Shown: positions 41,885 to 51,659, counted from the stretch's first letter. The stretch is 64,000 nt of DNA from Armatimonadota bacterium (GCA_025360125.1 JANYCU010000021.1:1-64000); one strand, 5' to 3'. The notes: generated by a model from the letters alone, not told the origin. Made by a program: numbers and translations.

Positions 41885-42324
41885 GGGTTGATTGGAGGTT
41901 TCTTGATTTTCTGCGGAAACACCAAGTAGTAAAAGTACCAGACTCCTGGAGACATCGCAACGGCGAACAAGAGCATATAGCCATACTGGTCTAACGTTAT
42001 TGGCGGGGTTCCCCCCATGGTTGGACCGAGCAGGAAGTTCAATCCACCGATTACAAAACATAGCCCAAAAGAGCCAACGATAGCCAAGATTCCGATCACC
42101 CGGAACGCCGACTTTGGAACCAATCGGATGGGATAGATGAGCCATATGAGGGCAGTCCAGACCAAAGCCATGGCGACATAAACCAATGCAGTCACAGTGT
42201 ATTCAGGATGCTGTGGTATGGCTGCGAAGATAGGCCTCGTCACGATTCCCATGAAGATCAATGGGGGCAGATAGACGGCAATCCGCGCGACCATTGCTCC
42301 GGTTGGCGAAAGATGCTCGGTCAT
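41881..42324 (-). CDS. Four-helix membrane protein
   Basis: A 147-residue protein with about four membrane helices (VARIAVYLPPLIFMGIVT, ALVYVAMALVWTALIWLI, VIGILAIVGSFGLCFVIGG, YMLLFAVAMSPGVWYFYYLV) and a basic Pro-rich C-terminus. No family is recognised. It overlaps the nuclease gene tail-to-tail by four bases and lies 29 bases after the M16-like gene pair on the same strand, so it may be upstream- or downstream-co-transcribed with neither clearly. Confidence 0.65.
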   Translation of the reverse strand: MTEHLSPTGAMVARIAVYLPPLIFMGIVTRPIFAAIPQHPEYTVTALVYVAMALVWTALIWLIYPIRLVPKSAFRVIGILAIVGSFGLCFVIGGLNFLLGPTMGGTPPITLDQYGYMLLFAVAMSPGVWYFYYLVFPQKIKKPPINP

Positions 42325-42353
42325 TTGTTTTTATAGAGACGATACGAAAACGC

Positions 42354-43535
42354 TCAATAGATTCTCACATCTGATTCGTCGATTAGTTGGATGAGTAACT
42401 TCTTCATCTCTGGCAAAGTGATTCCCTTCATTTGAAGCAAAATCGATTCTGCATCCCAATCAAAGCCATACATCGTCCGCCAATAATGACGCAAATAGGT
42501 TTGGTCGTTCAGATCATTCGAAAGTGATTCACCGATACCGAGTAGCAACGGTAAAGTTGGCATTTGGTAAGCCAAGTACCCGGAGCCAATACCGACGGCG
42601 TGATTCAGGTCTGCCTGCGTCAGCGACTCGCACTTTGCCCTTAATTTGGTCCGCAACTCAGCGAGTACTTCGGCTTTTGTTCCTGCCTCATCGGTTGCAT
42701 ACGCCATCCGGAATCGCCACCCTTGCACGGTTGGAAGTAAAAAGGCCTCTTGACGATAACTCAAGTTCATGGCTTCCCGCGCGACGAGCCATTGAACGGA
42801 CTCTTTGCCGACTCCGAGGGCATTGGCGGCAAGTAGATAGCTGGCAAGACTCGCCCGAGTAACCGTGATCGGTTTGCTATCGTAGACAATAATCGGCAGG
42901 GGGTTTGGTAGCGGCTTTGCCAGTAACGGATAAGACAGCGGTAACTGGTTCGGCGCATCGTAGACCCATCCGGTCTGCATGCTTCGCCACTTTTCGGTTG
43001 GAGCATTGCCACGAAAGGTGCCCGCGACGGCCACTGAGATGTTCTTTGGACGCATTATTCCTTGCCAAAGTGCCGCCATTGTATCGTGATTCAGCTCAGC
43101 CTCTTGTAAGTCAAATCCGCGATACGCTGGTCCCCAAGGGCTTGTCATTCGTGATCGTCTCGCTTTGATGGTGTCAGCAAGAAAAGATGGTTCGGTAAGA
43201 ACGCTGTGGAGCAAGCTTAACCCGGGGCCGAAGTCGCCCTTATCGACGGTCAATCCAATTCTGACGTGGTCAGCTGCCATGTACAGACGAAATCGTGTTC
43301 CCGTTTTTTGAACGTGCAAAACGTCGCGATTACCAAATTCTGGTGTCATTTGAACGGCGACTTGCATTGCCTGGGCCAATACGTATCGTTGGGAGGAGTT
43401 TAGGTCCGGCAACTTGACTACCGCTTCAATGGCCACGCTATCCCTTCCAGGGACTGCATATTCGCGAATTTCCGGCACCGAACTAACCTGGTTTGAAACC
43501 GTGATTTGAGTAAAAAATACAAAGGCTGGAATCAC
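42354..43535 (-). CDS. Secreted M16-like protein, non-catalytic partner
   Basis: About 393 residues. The GTG at 43535 (VIPAFVFFTQITVSN, a short signal sequence) overlaps the upstream M16 stop by four bases (GTGA), which is preferred to ATG 43562. It has M16-like alternation (IGLTVDKGDFGPGLSLLHSV, ISVAVAGTFRGNAPTEKW) but no HxxEH zinc motif. Many M16 enzymes work as pairs of one zinc subunit and one degenerate subunit (as PqqL/MPP alpha). The adjacent gene supplies the zinc motif. Confidence 0.72.
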   Translation of the reverse strand: MIPAFVFFTQITVSNQVSSVPEIREYAVPGRDSVAIEAVVKLPDLNSSQRYVLAQAMQVAVQMTPEFGNRDVLHVQKTGTRFRLYMAADHVRIGLTVDKGDFGPGLSLLHSVLTEPSFLADTIKARRSRMTSPWGPAYRGFDLQEAELNHDTMAALWQGIMRPKNISVAVAGTFRGNAPTEKWRSMQTGWVYDAPNQLPLSYPLLAKPLPNPLPIIVYDSKPITVTRASLASYLLAANALGVGKESVQWLVAREAMNLSYRQEAFLLPTVQGWRFRMAYATDEAGTKAEVLAELRTKLRAKCESLTQADLNHAVGIGSGYLAYQMPTLPLLLGIGESLSNDLNDQTYLRHYWRTMYGFDWDAESILLQMKGITLPEMKKLLIQLIDESDVRIY

Positions 43536-44650
43536 TGCGCAACACCTTTGATGAGGCTCCATGTTCGGAGGAAACCAGCGTACGAGGCAAGTTCAATACT
43601 TTCGATGAGTTTTGCTGGTCGCAAACTGGGAGATAACGACAATAAGGTTCCGTTAAATTCGGCTGCGCCATCCGGTGTTGAAAGCCGCGACTTGACCCAT
43701 TCAATTGCGTTGATTCGTCCCAAAATGAAAATAATCGCCGGGTCCTCAACATCCACAACTTGTTTGATGGAATCATAAGGGTCCGTAGTGCCGACGAGCG
43801 CCATGCCCGAGCGAATACTCGGGGTGTATGTAATAAACGGCCGATTGAGCCGTCCAGCTAAACCAAACGCAGCGACCAAAGCGTTAACTCCCTGCTTAGT
43901 CGTGATCGAAGGGATCGGAACTCCAACCATTCCCGCCGCTCCAAAACTACCGTCTATTGCTCGAGTGGCTATCGGGCCCGGCTTGGAAGTCATCAATCCA
44001 GATAGCAAATCCTTGCATGAAGAAGTAAATAATTTTTGGTCGAGCGTGCCACAAGCCGAAATAACAACATTGCTCCCACGGGTCATTTGTCGCCAAAGTC
44101 CTCTCAAATCGTCCGGCTTTGCTCCCGAAACTGACTCTTTGTTTCCCACTGGATCAATCCCTTCGGCGCCATAGACCGATTTCCATGCTTGCTTTGAGGC
44201 AATTTCGGGAGTCGAAGCAAGGTCAACTTCTCGTCCGACCAAAATTGATTCCCGCTTAATGAGGTCCTCGGTGGCCCCACAATCCTTTAATAGTTGCCCA
44301 ATGCCTTTATAGGCGAGGGACAATTTATCGGGTGGCAATCGCCATTCAAACCGCATCCAGTCTCGGCTCGTGCTGCAAAACAAGAACCCTCCTGACGATT
44401 CAATTTCTAGATCATGGCCAGGAATGGAGCGAGCGGCAATATGCTCGATCAAGTGTCGATAGCCGTAATTTGAAGGTAGGTCTGGAAAGTCACGGTTGCT
44501 GAGAATGAGTTGGACAGACACAAACGGCGATTCGCGCTTTTCGCAGAAGATCACGGCACCATTGGGTAGCAGCGTCTTCAGCTGGTCCGATTCTTGATAC
44601 TGGGGGCTGGCAAGGGCTATAAGAAAAGGAATCATTTTGAGCGCCAGCAA
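43532..44650 (-). CDS. Secreted M16 zinc peptidase
   Basis: A 372-residue protein with a short signal peptide (KMIPFLIALASPQ). The inverted zinc motif is RHLIEHIAARS, and a candidate third ligand is in RESILVGREVDLAS. M16 core strands are present (GAVIFCEKRESPFVSVQLIL, SNVVISACGTLDQKLF). TTG 44650 has AAGG seven bases upstream. ATG 44635 is an alternative. It pairs with the non-catalytic M16-like gene downstream. Both are exported, unlike the cytosolic M16 at 32.2 kb. A peptide-clearing role is inferred. Confidence 0.78.
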   Translation of the reverse strand: MLALKMIPFLIALASPQYQESDQLKTLLPNGAVIFCEKRESPFVSVQLILSNRDFPDLPSNYGYRHLIEHIAARSIPGHDLEIESSGGFLFCSTSRDWMRFEWRLPPDKLSLAYKGIGQLLKDCGATEDLIKRESILVGREVDLASTPEIASKQAWKSVYGAEGIDPVGNKESVSGAKPDDLRGLWRQMTRGSNVVISACGTLDQKLFTSSCKDLLSGLMTSKPGPIATRAIDGSFGAAGMVGVPIPSITTKQGVNALVAAFGLAGRLNRPFITYTPSIRSGMALVGTTDPYDSIKQVVDVEDPAIIFILGRINAIEWVKSRLSTPDGAAEFNGTLLSLSPSLRPAKLIESIELASYAGFLRTWSLIKGVAQ

Positions 44651-44732
44651 AAACCGACCTTATAATTGTACGTCGAAATGGTCCCTGCCTGAATTCTGAA
44701 GTGAAACTTTGCTCAAGTCGGATATCCTATCT

Positions 44733-45386
44733 ATGCATATGCGCACCCCACGCCTCGTTTTTTTCGGTCCTATTGGTGTCCTGACCATCGGATCTGCTTT
44801 CGGCCAAATTGTTCAACAAAAAGGTGGATACATGATTTTCGTCAAGTATTCCAAGGGCCAAGTTCTCAAGCAAGAAATGTCGGCCCACTTGGTCAGTGAT
44901 GCAAAAAAGCAATCCAAATCGACCTTTGTGACCAAGTGTACGGGTTTCGACAAAAAGGGTTTTACATTGTTGGATGTAACGCCACCGACAGTCGGAAAGA
45001 CGCCATCCAAAGTCAAACACATCAAAGTTGACAAGCATGGAAAACCGATCGGAAATGCCATTGATGGGTACGGTGGAACATTTGCCTGGCCAGAGTTTCC
45101 CGTAAAGGTCGGTCAGTCTTGGGATGGCGATATCAATGTCGCCGGGAGCCCGGGCCAACCGAGCGGCATGATCATGAAATCGACCTACAAAGTTACGGGA
45201 GTCAAGACCATCAACGGCGTAAAAGTAATGGCGATCACATCCGTAATGAAGGTCTCCGGAAACTACGATATTTCCGGAACCGGAACGATTTATGTTCGAT
45301 TTTCGGACGGCCAAACTCAATCCGCTGATTTCGATATGCTGTTTTCAAACCTCAAGATTGCGATGAATATTAGGACCATCAAATGA
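44733..45386 (+). CDS. Secreted beta-rich protein (DUF6263-like)
   Basis: About 217 residues from ATG 44733, with ATG 44739 an alternative. A signal sequence (MRTPRLVFFGPIGVLTIGSA) is followed by Lys-rich beta strands: YSKGQVLKQEMSAHL, WPEFPVKVGQSWDGD, SGTGTIYVRFSDGQ. The 'Y..GQ.…F….PVKVGDSW' pattern resembles DUF6263-type exported proteins of unknown role. Its TGA overlaps the next gene's ATG (ATGA). Confidence 0.65.
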   Translation: MHMRTPRLVFFGPIGVLTIGSAFGQIVQQKGGYMIFVKYSKGQVLKQEMSAHLVSDAKKQSKSTFVTKCTGFDKKGFTLLDVTPPTVGKTPSKVKHIKVDKHGKPIGNAIDGYGGTFAWPEFPVKVGQSWDGDINVAGSPGQPSGMIMKSTYKVTGVKTINGVKVMAITSVMKVSGNYDISGTGTIYVRFSDGQTQSADFDMLFSNLKIAMNIRTIK

Positions 45387-46084
45387 TTCGAGCTGGTTCT
45401 GCAGACCCAGCTATTTCGGCTCTTCTCAGCAAGCATCCAATGGTCACCGCGACTCTTGAGAATGAATGTAAGGGTATCGAATTTGAAACCAACCGCCGTC
45501 GGTCGGTGACGAGTCCAGATGGTAGCGAGCTTGGTGGCGTGGTCGAACTGATGGACAACAATCCGCTCGTCTGTGCCGACACCGCATGGGTACCGTCCGC
45601 TGGGGGAACGTTAGTCGCCTTAGCGCTTGGTCCCCTGCTTGAAGCAGGACTTGTGGTCGAGCCACCTGCAGTCCTTCTTTCCTTCGAAGAAGATGAATCA
45701 GGCGTGCAGACCGGGCTGAAATCCGTTGGCTACACCGGAGATTTTGCCTTCAACTGCGAAAACCACGACCTTGGGACCGTTCGCGGGGCTTATTGCATTG
45801 CAAAGATCGCCAACCCACAATCCTTCGATGAACTCGACGACATCTTTGATGAGCGATATGGACGCTCGTTCTTCGTTCGGCGAACAGAAAATGAGCCGTG
45901 GGTCAAGGAATTGGTCGAGGGTAAACCGTGGGCGTGTTTTCGTTTGGAACTGACCGAAGGTGAATCCGAGAGCCTTTTGGCGATCCATATCATGGCCGAT
46001 ATCAACGGCAAAGCTGGGGCTGCCCAATACATCCACACCATGAATGTGATGTGCGGATTCGAAGAATCTTTAGGCCTTGTCTAG
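45383..46084 (+). CDS. ArgC-like protein lacking NADP domain and catalytic cysteine
   Basis: A 233-residue protein whose C-terminal part follows N-acetyl-glutamyl-phosphate reductase: GTLVALALGPLLEAGLVVEP and a closing NGKAGAAQYIHTMNVMCGFE, where ArgC has the 'KGAAGQA.QN.N…G' motif. True ArgC has ~345 residues. Here the N-terminal Rossmann domain is almost absent (no GxxGxxG), and the NPGCYPT cysteine motif reads WVPSAGGT. It cannot be a normal reductase and may bind a ligand or regulate. The start overlaps the upstream secreted gene by four bases. Confidence 0.6.
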   Translation: MIRAGSADPAISALLSKHPMVTATLENECKGIEFETNRRRSVTSPDGSELGGVVELMDNNPLVCADTAWVPSAGGTLVALALGPLLEAGLVVEPPAVLLSFEEDESGVQTGLKSVGYTGDFAFNCENHDLGTVRGAYCIAKIANPQSFDELDDIFDERYGRSFFVRRTENEPWVKELVEGKPWACFRLELTEGESESLLAIHIMADINGKAGAAQYIHTMNVMCGFEESLGLV

Positions 46085-46414
46085 GTCGAGCTTCTTCGCA
46101 GGTTTCTGCTTCTCTGCTTCAACAGCGGCAATGTCTTCCTTGGAGCCGACCAAGTAATCGGCGCCGTCTCCTCCGACTTTCTCCCAAACTCCCTTTTCCG
46201 ACTTCTTGTAAGTCGAAAAGCCTTTCTTACCCGCGTCTTCTGCCCCGGAGTGCTTTTGAAGTTTGAACGTGGCCCGGCTCACGATCTTCTTGATCTCCAT
46301 TCCGCAAAACGGACATAAGCCCAGGGCATCTTCAGAAATGCTTTGCATGAGCTGAAGCTTCCCTTCGCAGATAAAGCAGTCTCGGTCGCACGGTTCGTAC
46401 TCGTAGATGGGCAT
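46070..46414 (-). CDS. FmdB-family zinc ribbon protein
   Basis: A 114-residue protein with the FmdB start [18 protein letters not shown], then a second pair in [20 protein letters not shown], forming a four-cysteine zinc ribbon. The tail is Lys/Ala-rich and charged. FmdB proteins were linked to formamidase/amidase gene control, but the mechanism is unknown. The protein is longer than the ~70-80 residues of minimal members because of the tail. It overlaps the ArgC-like gene tail-to-tail. Confidence 0.85.
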   Translation of the reverse strand: MPIYEYEPCDRDCFICEGKLQLMQSISEDALGLCPFCGMEIKKIVSRATFKLQKHSGAEDAGKKGFSTYKKSEKGVWEKVGGDGADYLVGSKEDIAAVEAEKQKPAKKLDLDKA

Positions 46415-46437
46415 CGGTTCAGCTATATTGTATCGGA

Positions 46438-47088
46438 ATGAGTTCAGAAATCCTGCGCGTTATCCAATCAATTCCTTCGTGCGAGCGATGCGAACGGTTG
46501 CGCGCTTGGTGCAGGGACGTGGCCGCCAATCCGCCCAAGCGACATATTGGCGAAAGGTATTGGGCGAAACCTGTTCCGCCGCTGGGCGATCCAGACGCTG
46601 AGTTTCTCATTGTCGGCCTTGCTCCGGCCGCCAACGGCGCGAACCGAACTGGACGCATGTTCACGGGGGATCGCTCGGGCGATTGGCTCTTCCGCGCCCT
46701 GCACAAAGCCGGAGTCTGTAGCCAGCCTGAATCCATCGATATAAACGATAGTCTTTTGTTGACGAACGCACTGATTGTCGCAACTTGCCATTGCGCGCCG
46801 CCCGACAACAAACCGACCATCGAAGAGATCCGAAACTGCAGTGTGTGGCTAAAGGCAGTTATTCACGCCAAAAAATGGCGAGGAATTCTGTGTCTTGGCG
46901 GCATTGCCTGGACCGAGGCGCACCGAGCCCTCAATGCAAAAGCCCCAAAATTCGCTCATGGCGTCATTTCGATGGATGGCAACACGAAGTTGGTCGCGAG
47001 TTACCATCCCAGCCAGCAAAACACATTCACTGGCCGACTAACCGAACCGATGCTCGACGAAGCAATTCAAACGTGGCTTACGGGTTAG
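46438..47088 (+). CDS. Uracil-DNA glycosylase family 5 (UdgB)
   Basis: A 216-residue Fe-S enzyme. The N-terminal cysteines are in [14 protein letters not shown]. The family-5 signature is [19 protein letters not shown] (motif 1 without the Asp/Asn of other families). [15 protein letters not shown] is motif 2, with the catalytic-loop His. Another family feature is [12 protein letters not shown]. It excises uracil and other deaminated bases. It is divergent from the zinc-ribbon gene, 23 bases apart. Confidence 0.92.
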   Translation: MSSEILRVIQSIPSCERCERLRAWCRDVAANPPKRHIGERYWAKPVPPLGDPDAEFLIVGLAPAANGANRTGRMFTGDRSGDWLFRALHKAGVCSQPESIDINDSLLLTNALIVATCHCAPPDNKPTIEEIRNCSVWLKAVIHAKKWRGILCLGGIAWTEAHRALNAKAPKFAHGVISMDGNTKLVASYHPSQQNTFTGRLTEPMLDEAIQTWLTG

Positions 47089-48400
47089 GAATCCATTTGG
47101 CGTGTCCGTCGATGTAAACCACCGCTCGTCCGCCAGGACCGACGACAAACCCAAGTTCAGTCCCGGCGGGATCTTCAACCCCGTTCATATCGCCACCCTT
47201 AAACGTGTAGTTAAAGTCGTTCAATAGGTCGCGGTTCTTCATGTATGGCATCAACTTATTCTCCCAACCTTCCGCTCCAGGAAGCACATCATCGTTATCT
47301 GCGCCATAAATCATGAATCCGGTTCCAACCTGTTTGGCTTTGGAAAGCAGTTTCTTCTTAACAATATCCAGACCAAGCTTCTTTGCCGTCGTGGGATCAA
47401 CGGGTTGAACGACTCGAAAAAGCAAAGAACCAGCATCTTGATAGACGACGATGTCACTTTGGTTGGAAAACTCTATTCGCCCTTCCGATGGACCCAGTCT
47501 TGCCGCTTTCGGAATAAGTCCACTTTCTGTGGGCTTAGGCTCCTCTGGTTGAGTCTTTTGCGATTGTGATCTACCAGAGCTTGCGGTCGGAATTTTCTTT
47601 GCCTCATCGAGCTGAATGTAAGCCATGTCACCGCTGGATTGAGTGGTAAAAGGCCTCCTATATTCATCTTCTAAGCTGGCGCGATACTCCTCGTCCATTG
47701 CTTCATTCATGAGAACATAGTTGACCGTCATCGAAGAGAGGTTAAGCGTGACTTTGTATTGGATCCGTTGAACCTTCACTTTTCCCTTTCCTGGAAGATT
47801 TTGATAACCGAAGAGATTCAAATTCTGCGAATCACCGTTCATCATGAATGCGATTGAAATTGTCGGATCCAGTTTTGCAGTGGCAATTTTGCCATTGGGG
47901 TAGAAAATTCCGAGGGAGTTGTTTGCCTTGTTGACGCCCATGAAGAACGGAGCGTACGACCTTTCTCCGAAGTAAATCATTCTCGCATCGCCCTTGTCTA
48001 GGGGTGTTGCCTGGCCCGTGTCGAGGTTCAAAAATCCTCCCGAACTGTCATCCCTGACGCCTGTAAAATAGACGTTTCGGTCATCGCCAAGTGCCGTGAT
48101 GTTCAAAATTGGAATCGGAAACTTCAACGCGGTACTACTTTTCGAGGTTCGATTGTAAACGAACCATTTTCCTTGATCTGGCGAATCGAATGCCAAGAGG
48201 TCATCGAACTTCGTCGAGGTTACTTGGCGATAGAAAATGAGACGCCCGGAATGTGAAATCTGATACGACCGTACAACTCCGCTCGCAATGGTCTGTGAAG
48301 GCATCAATACATAAGCTTCCTTGTCATTGCCAAACAAATCCTGGCCAAAGCCAAGGGCATTCAAAGCAACGGCAAGCAGAATGGTAATTAGTTGTCTCAT
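47078..48400 (-). CDS. Secreted propeller-like protein with pseudopilin-type C-terminus (paralogue 3)
   Basis: A 440-residue protein with signal peptide ([20 protein letters not shown]), then beta strands with propeller-like repetition ([41 protein letters not shown]). The C-terminal ~85 residues match the globular part of Armatimonadota pseudopilins: [36 protein letters not shown], ending [16 protein letters not shown]. The N-terminal pilin helix is absent. It is the third of three tandem paralogues with four-base overlaps. Function unknown. Confidence 0.75.
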   Translation of the reverse strand: MRQLITILLAVALNALGFGQDLFGNDKEAYVLMPSQTIASGVVRSYQISHSGRLIFYRQVTSTKFDDLLAFDSPDQGKWFVYNRTSKSSTALKFPIPILNITALGDDRNVYFTGVRDDSSGGFLNLDTGQATPLDKGDARMIYFGERSYAPFFMGVNKANNSLGIFYPNGKIATAKLDPTISIAFMMNGDSQNLNLFGYQNLPGKGKVKVQRIQYKVTLNLSSMTVNYVLMNEAMDEEYRASLEDEYRRPFTTQSSGDMAYIQLDEAKKIPTASSGRSQSQKTQPEEPKPTESGLIPKAARLGPSEGRIEFSNQSDIVVYQDAGSLLFRVVQPVDPTTAKKLGLDIVKKKLLSKAKQVGTGFMIYGADNDDVLPGAEGWENKLMPYMKNRDLLNDFNYTFKGGDMNGVEDPAGTELGFVVGPGGRAVVYIDGHAKWIPNP

Positions 48401-49716
48401 GGGTTAGGGACCCACTTGGCGTGACCGTCAAGGTAAACTACCGCCCGCCCACCGGGCCCAACAATAAAGCCCAATTCGGTACCGGAAGGATCTTCAACGT
48501 TTGCCAAGTCGCCACCCTTAAACGTGTAGTTAAAGTCATTCATGAGGTCGCGGTTTTTCATGTACGGCATCAACTTGTTCTCCCACCCTTCCGCTCCAGG
48601 TAGCACCTCATCGTTGTCCGACCCATAAATCAAAAATCCCAATCCAACCTGTTTGGCTTTGGAAAGCAGTTTCTTCTTCACCATATCCAAGCTAAGTTTT
48701 CGGGCGGCAGCTGGATCTAGGGGCTGAATAACGCGAAAAAGCAATGATCCGGCATCTTGGTAAACCACGATGTCACTTTGGTTTGAAAACTCGATTCGAC
48801 CTTCAGCCGGGCCAAGCTTTGCTGACTTCGGAATGAGCCCGCTTTCCTCCGGTTTAGGATCGGGCGCTTGAGTTTTTTGACCTGGTGAGCGACTTGTATT
48901 CGCGGTCGGAACCTTCACTGGTACATCAAGCTGAATGTAAGCCATGTCACCGCTGGACTGAGTTGTGAACGGCCGCCGGTATTCATCCTCACGTTCTTGA
49001 CGAAATTTCTTGTCCAGGGCTTCATCCATCAACGCATAGTTGACGGTCATTAACGACAGGTTGAGGGTGACTTTGTATTGGATAAGATTAGAGGCCTTTT
49101 TAGCTCCCTTCTCCAGGTGATAACCGTAAATGATCAAATTTTGGGTATTCCCTTCAATAGAAAAGCCAATGGAGATGGCAGGGTCCAGCTTTGCGGTAGC
49201 AATCTTGCCGTTTGGATAGAAGATTCCCAAAGTATCTTTAGCCTTGTTCACTCCCAAAAGGAATGGAGCGTAGGCCTTATCCCCATAATAAATAATTCTT
49301 GCTTCGCCCTTGTCTAGGGGTGTTGCCTGGCCAGTCGATAGGTTCAAAAACCCTTCAGGATTGCCTTCTCCTGCGCCGGAGAAATAGACGGTTCGGTCAT
49401 CACCAAACGTCATGATGTTCGATATCGGAACCGGAAAGTTTAGCGCAGTTGTGCTTTTGGATGTTCGGTCGTAAACAAACCATTTTCCCTGCTCCGGTGA
49501 ATCATATTGCTGTAATTCGTCAAATTTCAAACCTGTGACTTGGCGATAGAAAATGAGACGCCCGGAATGGGAAATCTGATACGACCGTACAACTCCGCTC
49601 GCAATGGTCTGTGAAGGCATTAATACGTACGCTTCTTTGTCGTTGCCGAAAAGATCCTGGCCAAAGCCAAATGACGTTAACCCGAAGGTTATAAAAAGTG
49701 CCAGTAGTTGTCTCAT
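48397..49716 (-). CDS. Secreted propeller-like protein with pseudopilin-type C-terminus (paralogue 2)
   Basis: A 439-residue close paralogue of the protein at 47078-48400, with whole segments identical ([19 protein letters not shown]). The start is ATG 49716, which gives the same four-base ATGA overlap seen at the next junction. ATG 49731 is in frame but would overlap by 19 bases. The end is [20 protein letters not shown]. High identity of neighbours suggests a recent tandem duplication. Confidence 0.75.
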   Translation of the reverse strand: MRQLLALFITFGLTSFGFGQDLFGNDKEAYVLMPSQTIASGVVRSYQISHSGRLIFYRQVTGLKFDELQQYDSPEQGKWFVYDRTSKSTTALNFPVPISNIMTFGDDRTVYFSGAGEGNPEGFLNLSTGQATPLDKGEARIIYYGDKAYAPFLLGVNKAKDTLGIFYPNGKIATAKLDPAISIGFSIEGNTQNLIIYGYHLEKGAKKASNLIQYKVTLNLSLMTVNYALMDEALDKKFRQEREDEYRRPFTTQSSGDMAYIQLDVPVKVPTANTSRSPGQKTQAPDPKPEESGLIPKSAKLGPAEGRIEFSNQSDIVVYQDAGSLLFRVIQPLDPAAARKLSLDMVKKKLLSKAKQVGLGFLIYGSDNDEVLPGAEGWENKLMPYMKNRDLMNDFNYTFKGGDLANVEDPSGTELGFIVGPGGRAVVYLDGHAKWVPNP

Positions 49717-50969
49717 GGGTTTGCTATCCATTGTACGTGTCCGTCGCAGTAAGCCACCGCCCGCCCACCCGGCCCCACGATGAAGCCAAGTTCGGTAGAA
49801 GCAGGGTCTTGAATCGAGCTCATGCTGCCGCCCTTAAACGTGTAATTGAAGTCGCGTAAAAAGTCAGCGTTCTTAAAGTAGGGTCCGACTTTGTTCTCCC
49901 AACCTTCAGCCCCAGGAAGGACATCGTTGTCGGCGGCGTAAACAATCAGTCCAGTCGCCGCCTGCTTTGCATCCGAAATTGCCTTTCTTTTGGCTTCCAT
50001 GGCCAGGAGCCTTCGGGCTAATTCCAAGTCCATCGGCTTGATTTCTCTGATCAAAAGTGCTCCCGCGTCTTCGTATACGACGCAGTCGTTTGTGGGACCA
50101 AACCTTGGTTGAGAGCTTGACAAGCAAAGTTTTGCCCTTGTCGGTAAGTCGGTCATCAAATCCTTTGGCAAAGTCCAAAGCTTCACATAAACGAGGTCGC
50201 CAGCTTTCTCTGATTTGAACATTGGAGTAGCGTCCGCCCCAGCATCTTTCTGGAACTCTGCTCGAGACAATTCTTTGAAACTCGTGCTCCCGTCCGAGGT
50301 CTTGTAAATCAGATTGCCGACTTTGGTGGGGTCCGACTTCATCATCGCCAAAAACGTGATTGAACTGGCATCCGAGCGAAATGGCTTGAAAATTCGGACT
50401 TTCGGGGGCATCGTAAAGGTCAAGGATTGTCCATTGGGTTTCACTAGCAACATGTCGCGTTCACCGCGTTTGAACATGAAATATGGGGCCACGGTCTCAT
50501 TGCCGTAGTAAACGCAATTTTGCAAGTCGAAACTGGTCTTCGTGATATTGCCCGTGGGAACATCAATGAATCCTTGAACTTCAGGTTTGGCATCGCTGTA
50601 AAAATAGACCGTCCGCTCATCGCCAAGAATGACGGTTTGCTCCGCTTGCTCCGGTAAAGGGATCAATTTGCTCGTCTTGCTAACCCGGTCGTATCGATAC
50701 CACTTTGGGCGCTTCATCGGCTCTCTTGGTTCGACCAGCGACTTAGCGATTGCAGACTCGTATTCCGGAATCTCATACTTGACGTACGTGATGTATCGGC
50801 CCGAAGGTGAGAACTGGGCGTCGGAAGCAAATCCACTCGAAATGGATTCTGCAGGAAGCAGTATAAACGCTCGCTTATCGTCGCCAAAAGTATCGATTTT
50901 GTCTTGGCTAAAGGTCAATGCGTAGGAAATTAGGCCAAGAGTGATACAGGCAATCCGTTTCATGATCAT
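49713..50969 (-). CDS. Secreted propeller-like protein with pseudopilin-type C-terminus (paralogue 1)
   Basis: A 418-residue more distant paralogue and first gene of the array. The signal peptide is KRIACITLGLISYALTFSQ, with FGDDKRAFILLPAESISSGF near the start and beta repeats (RYITYVKYEI, KWYRYDRVSK, DERTVYFYSD). The C-terminal module is AKQAATGLIVYAADNDVLPG … GPGGRAVAYCDGHVQWIANP. ATG 50963 is an alternative start. No promoter is clear in the 28-base gap to the next gene. Confidence 0.75.
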   Translation of the reverse strand: MIMKRIACITLGLISYALTFSQDKIDTFGDDKRAFILLPAESISSGFASDAQFSPSGRYITYVKYEIPEYESAIAKSLVEPREPMKRPKWYRYDRVSKTSKLIPLPEQAEQTVILGDERTVYFYSDAKPEVQGFIDVPTGNITKTSFDLQNCVYYGNETVAPYFMFKRGERDMLLVKPNGQSLTFTMPPKVRIFKPFRSDASSITFLAMMKSDPTKVGNLIYKTSDGSTSFKELSRAEFQKDAGADATPMFKSEKAGDLVYVKLWTLPKDLMTDLPTRAKLCLSSSQPRFGPTNDCVVYEDAGALLIREIKPMDLELARRLLAMEAKRKAISDAKQAATGLIVYAADNDVLPGAEGWENKVGPYFKNADFLRDFNYTFKGGSMSSIQDPASTELGFIVGPGGRAVAYCDGHVQWIANP

Positions 50970-50996
50970 CTGAAGACAATCATATCAAGAAATAGT

Positions 50997-51659
50997 TCAA
51001 GGTTTGCCCTTTAAGTCGTCAGAAATTGGAATTTTTGCGCCTTGAGTCAGTCCAAATTTAGCCGATAGGCCCTGTTTGACTTCAATAACGTAAAAATAGT
51101 CACCCGCTGGTTTGACGGGTGCCTCACTAAACGCAACACCTTTCCCAACGTTCAAAACCTTCTTATCCATCGAAATGTAGTCAATATCGAGCGGCAAGAT
51201 TGTGTGGCTCATCCAAAACGAATAGTTACCCGAAAGCTTTTGAACAACGGGAAACAGAAAAAGCATTCCCTCGTTATCTTTAACTTCCTTGTCATGTAAG
51301 AACATCATGCCTTCCTGACGTTTGCTCTCGTCATCCATGATCCAAAGCTTGAGGTCGCCACCGGGAGTCTTGAGCGTCGTAGTTTTAAGTGAATCCAACT
51401 GGAAAATTCGGTCGGGATTCTTGACGCCGTAAACGTTTCCTTTCGGTCCCCCATTCGGGTTGGGCTCATTGTTGGCATCAATTCCGTGGTTGTTTGCTTC
51501 CTCAGAGTTATCAACTGCGTTATTCGACACGGCTGAATTGTTTGAACTGGTGTTACCCGTACTAATCGGAACAATTCCACTGGAATTATTGGAATCCTCC
51601 TTAGTACAACCCGTCAGAATTGCCACTGCCGTGAACGAGAGTAATACAAACTTACGCAT
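50997..51659 (-). CDS. DUF192 lipoprotein
   Basis: About 220 residues from ATG 51659: lipoprotein signal MRKFVLLSFTAVAILTGC, a ~70-residue Asn/Ser-rich linker, then a DUF192 domain (LKLWIMDDESKRQEGMMFL, GMLFLFPVVQKLSGNYSFWM, LPLDIDYISMDKKVLNV). DUF192 proteins are small beta-barrel proteins of unclear function. The start overlaps the leuD 3' end by eight bases, so it is probably co-transcribed with leuD. Confidence 0.82.
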   Translation of the reverse strand: MRKFVLLSFTAVAILTGCTKEDSNNSSGIVPISTGNTSSNNSAVSNNAVDNSEEANNHGIDANNEPNPNGGPKGNVYGVKNPDRIFQLDSLKTTTLKTPGGDLKLWIMDDESKRQEGMMFLHDKEVKDNEGMLFLFPVVQKLSGNYSFWMSHTILPLDIDYISMDKKVLNVGKGVAFSEAPVKPAGDYFYVIEVKQGLSAKFGLTQGAKIPISDDLKGKP

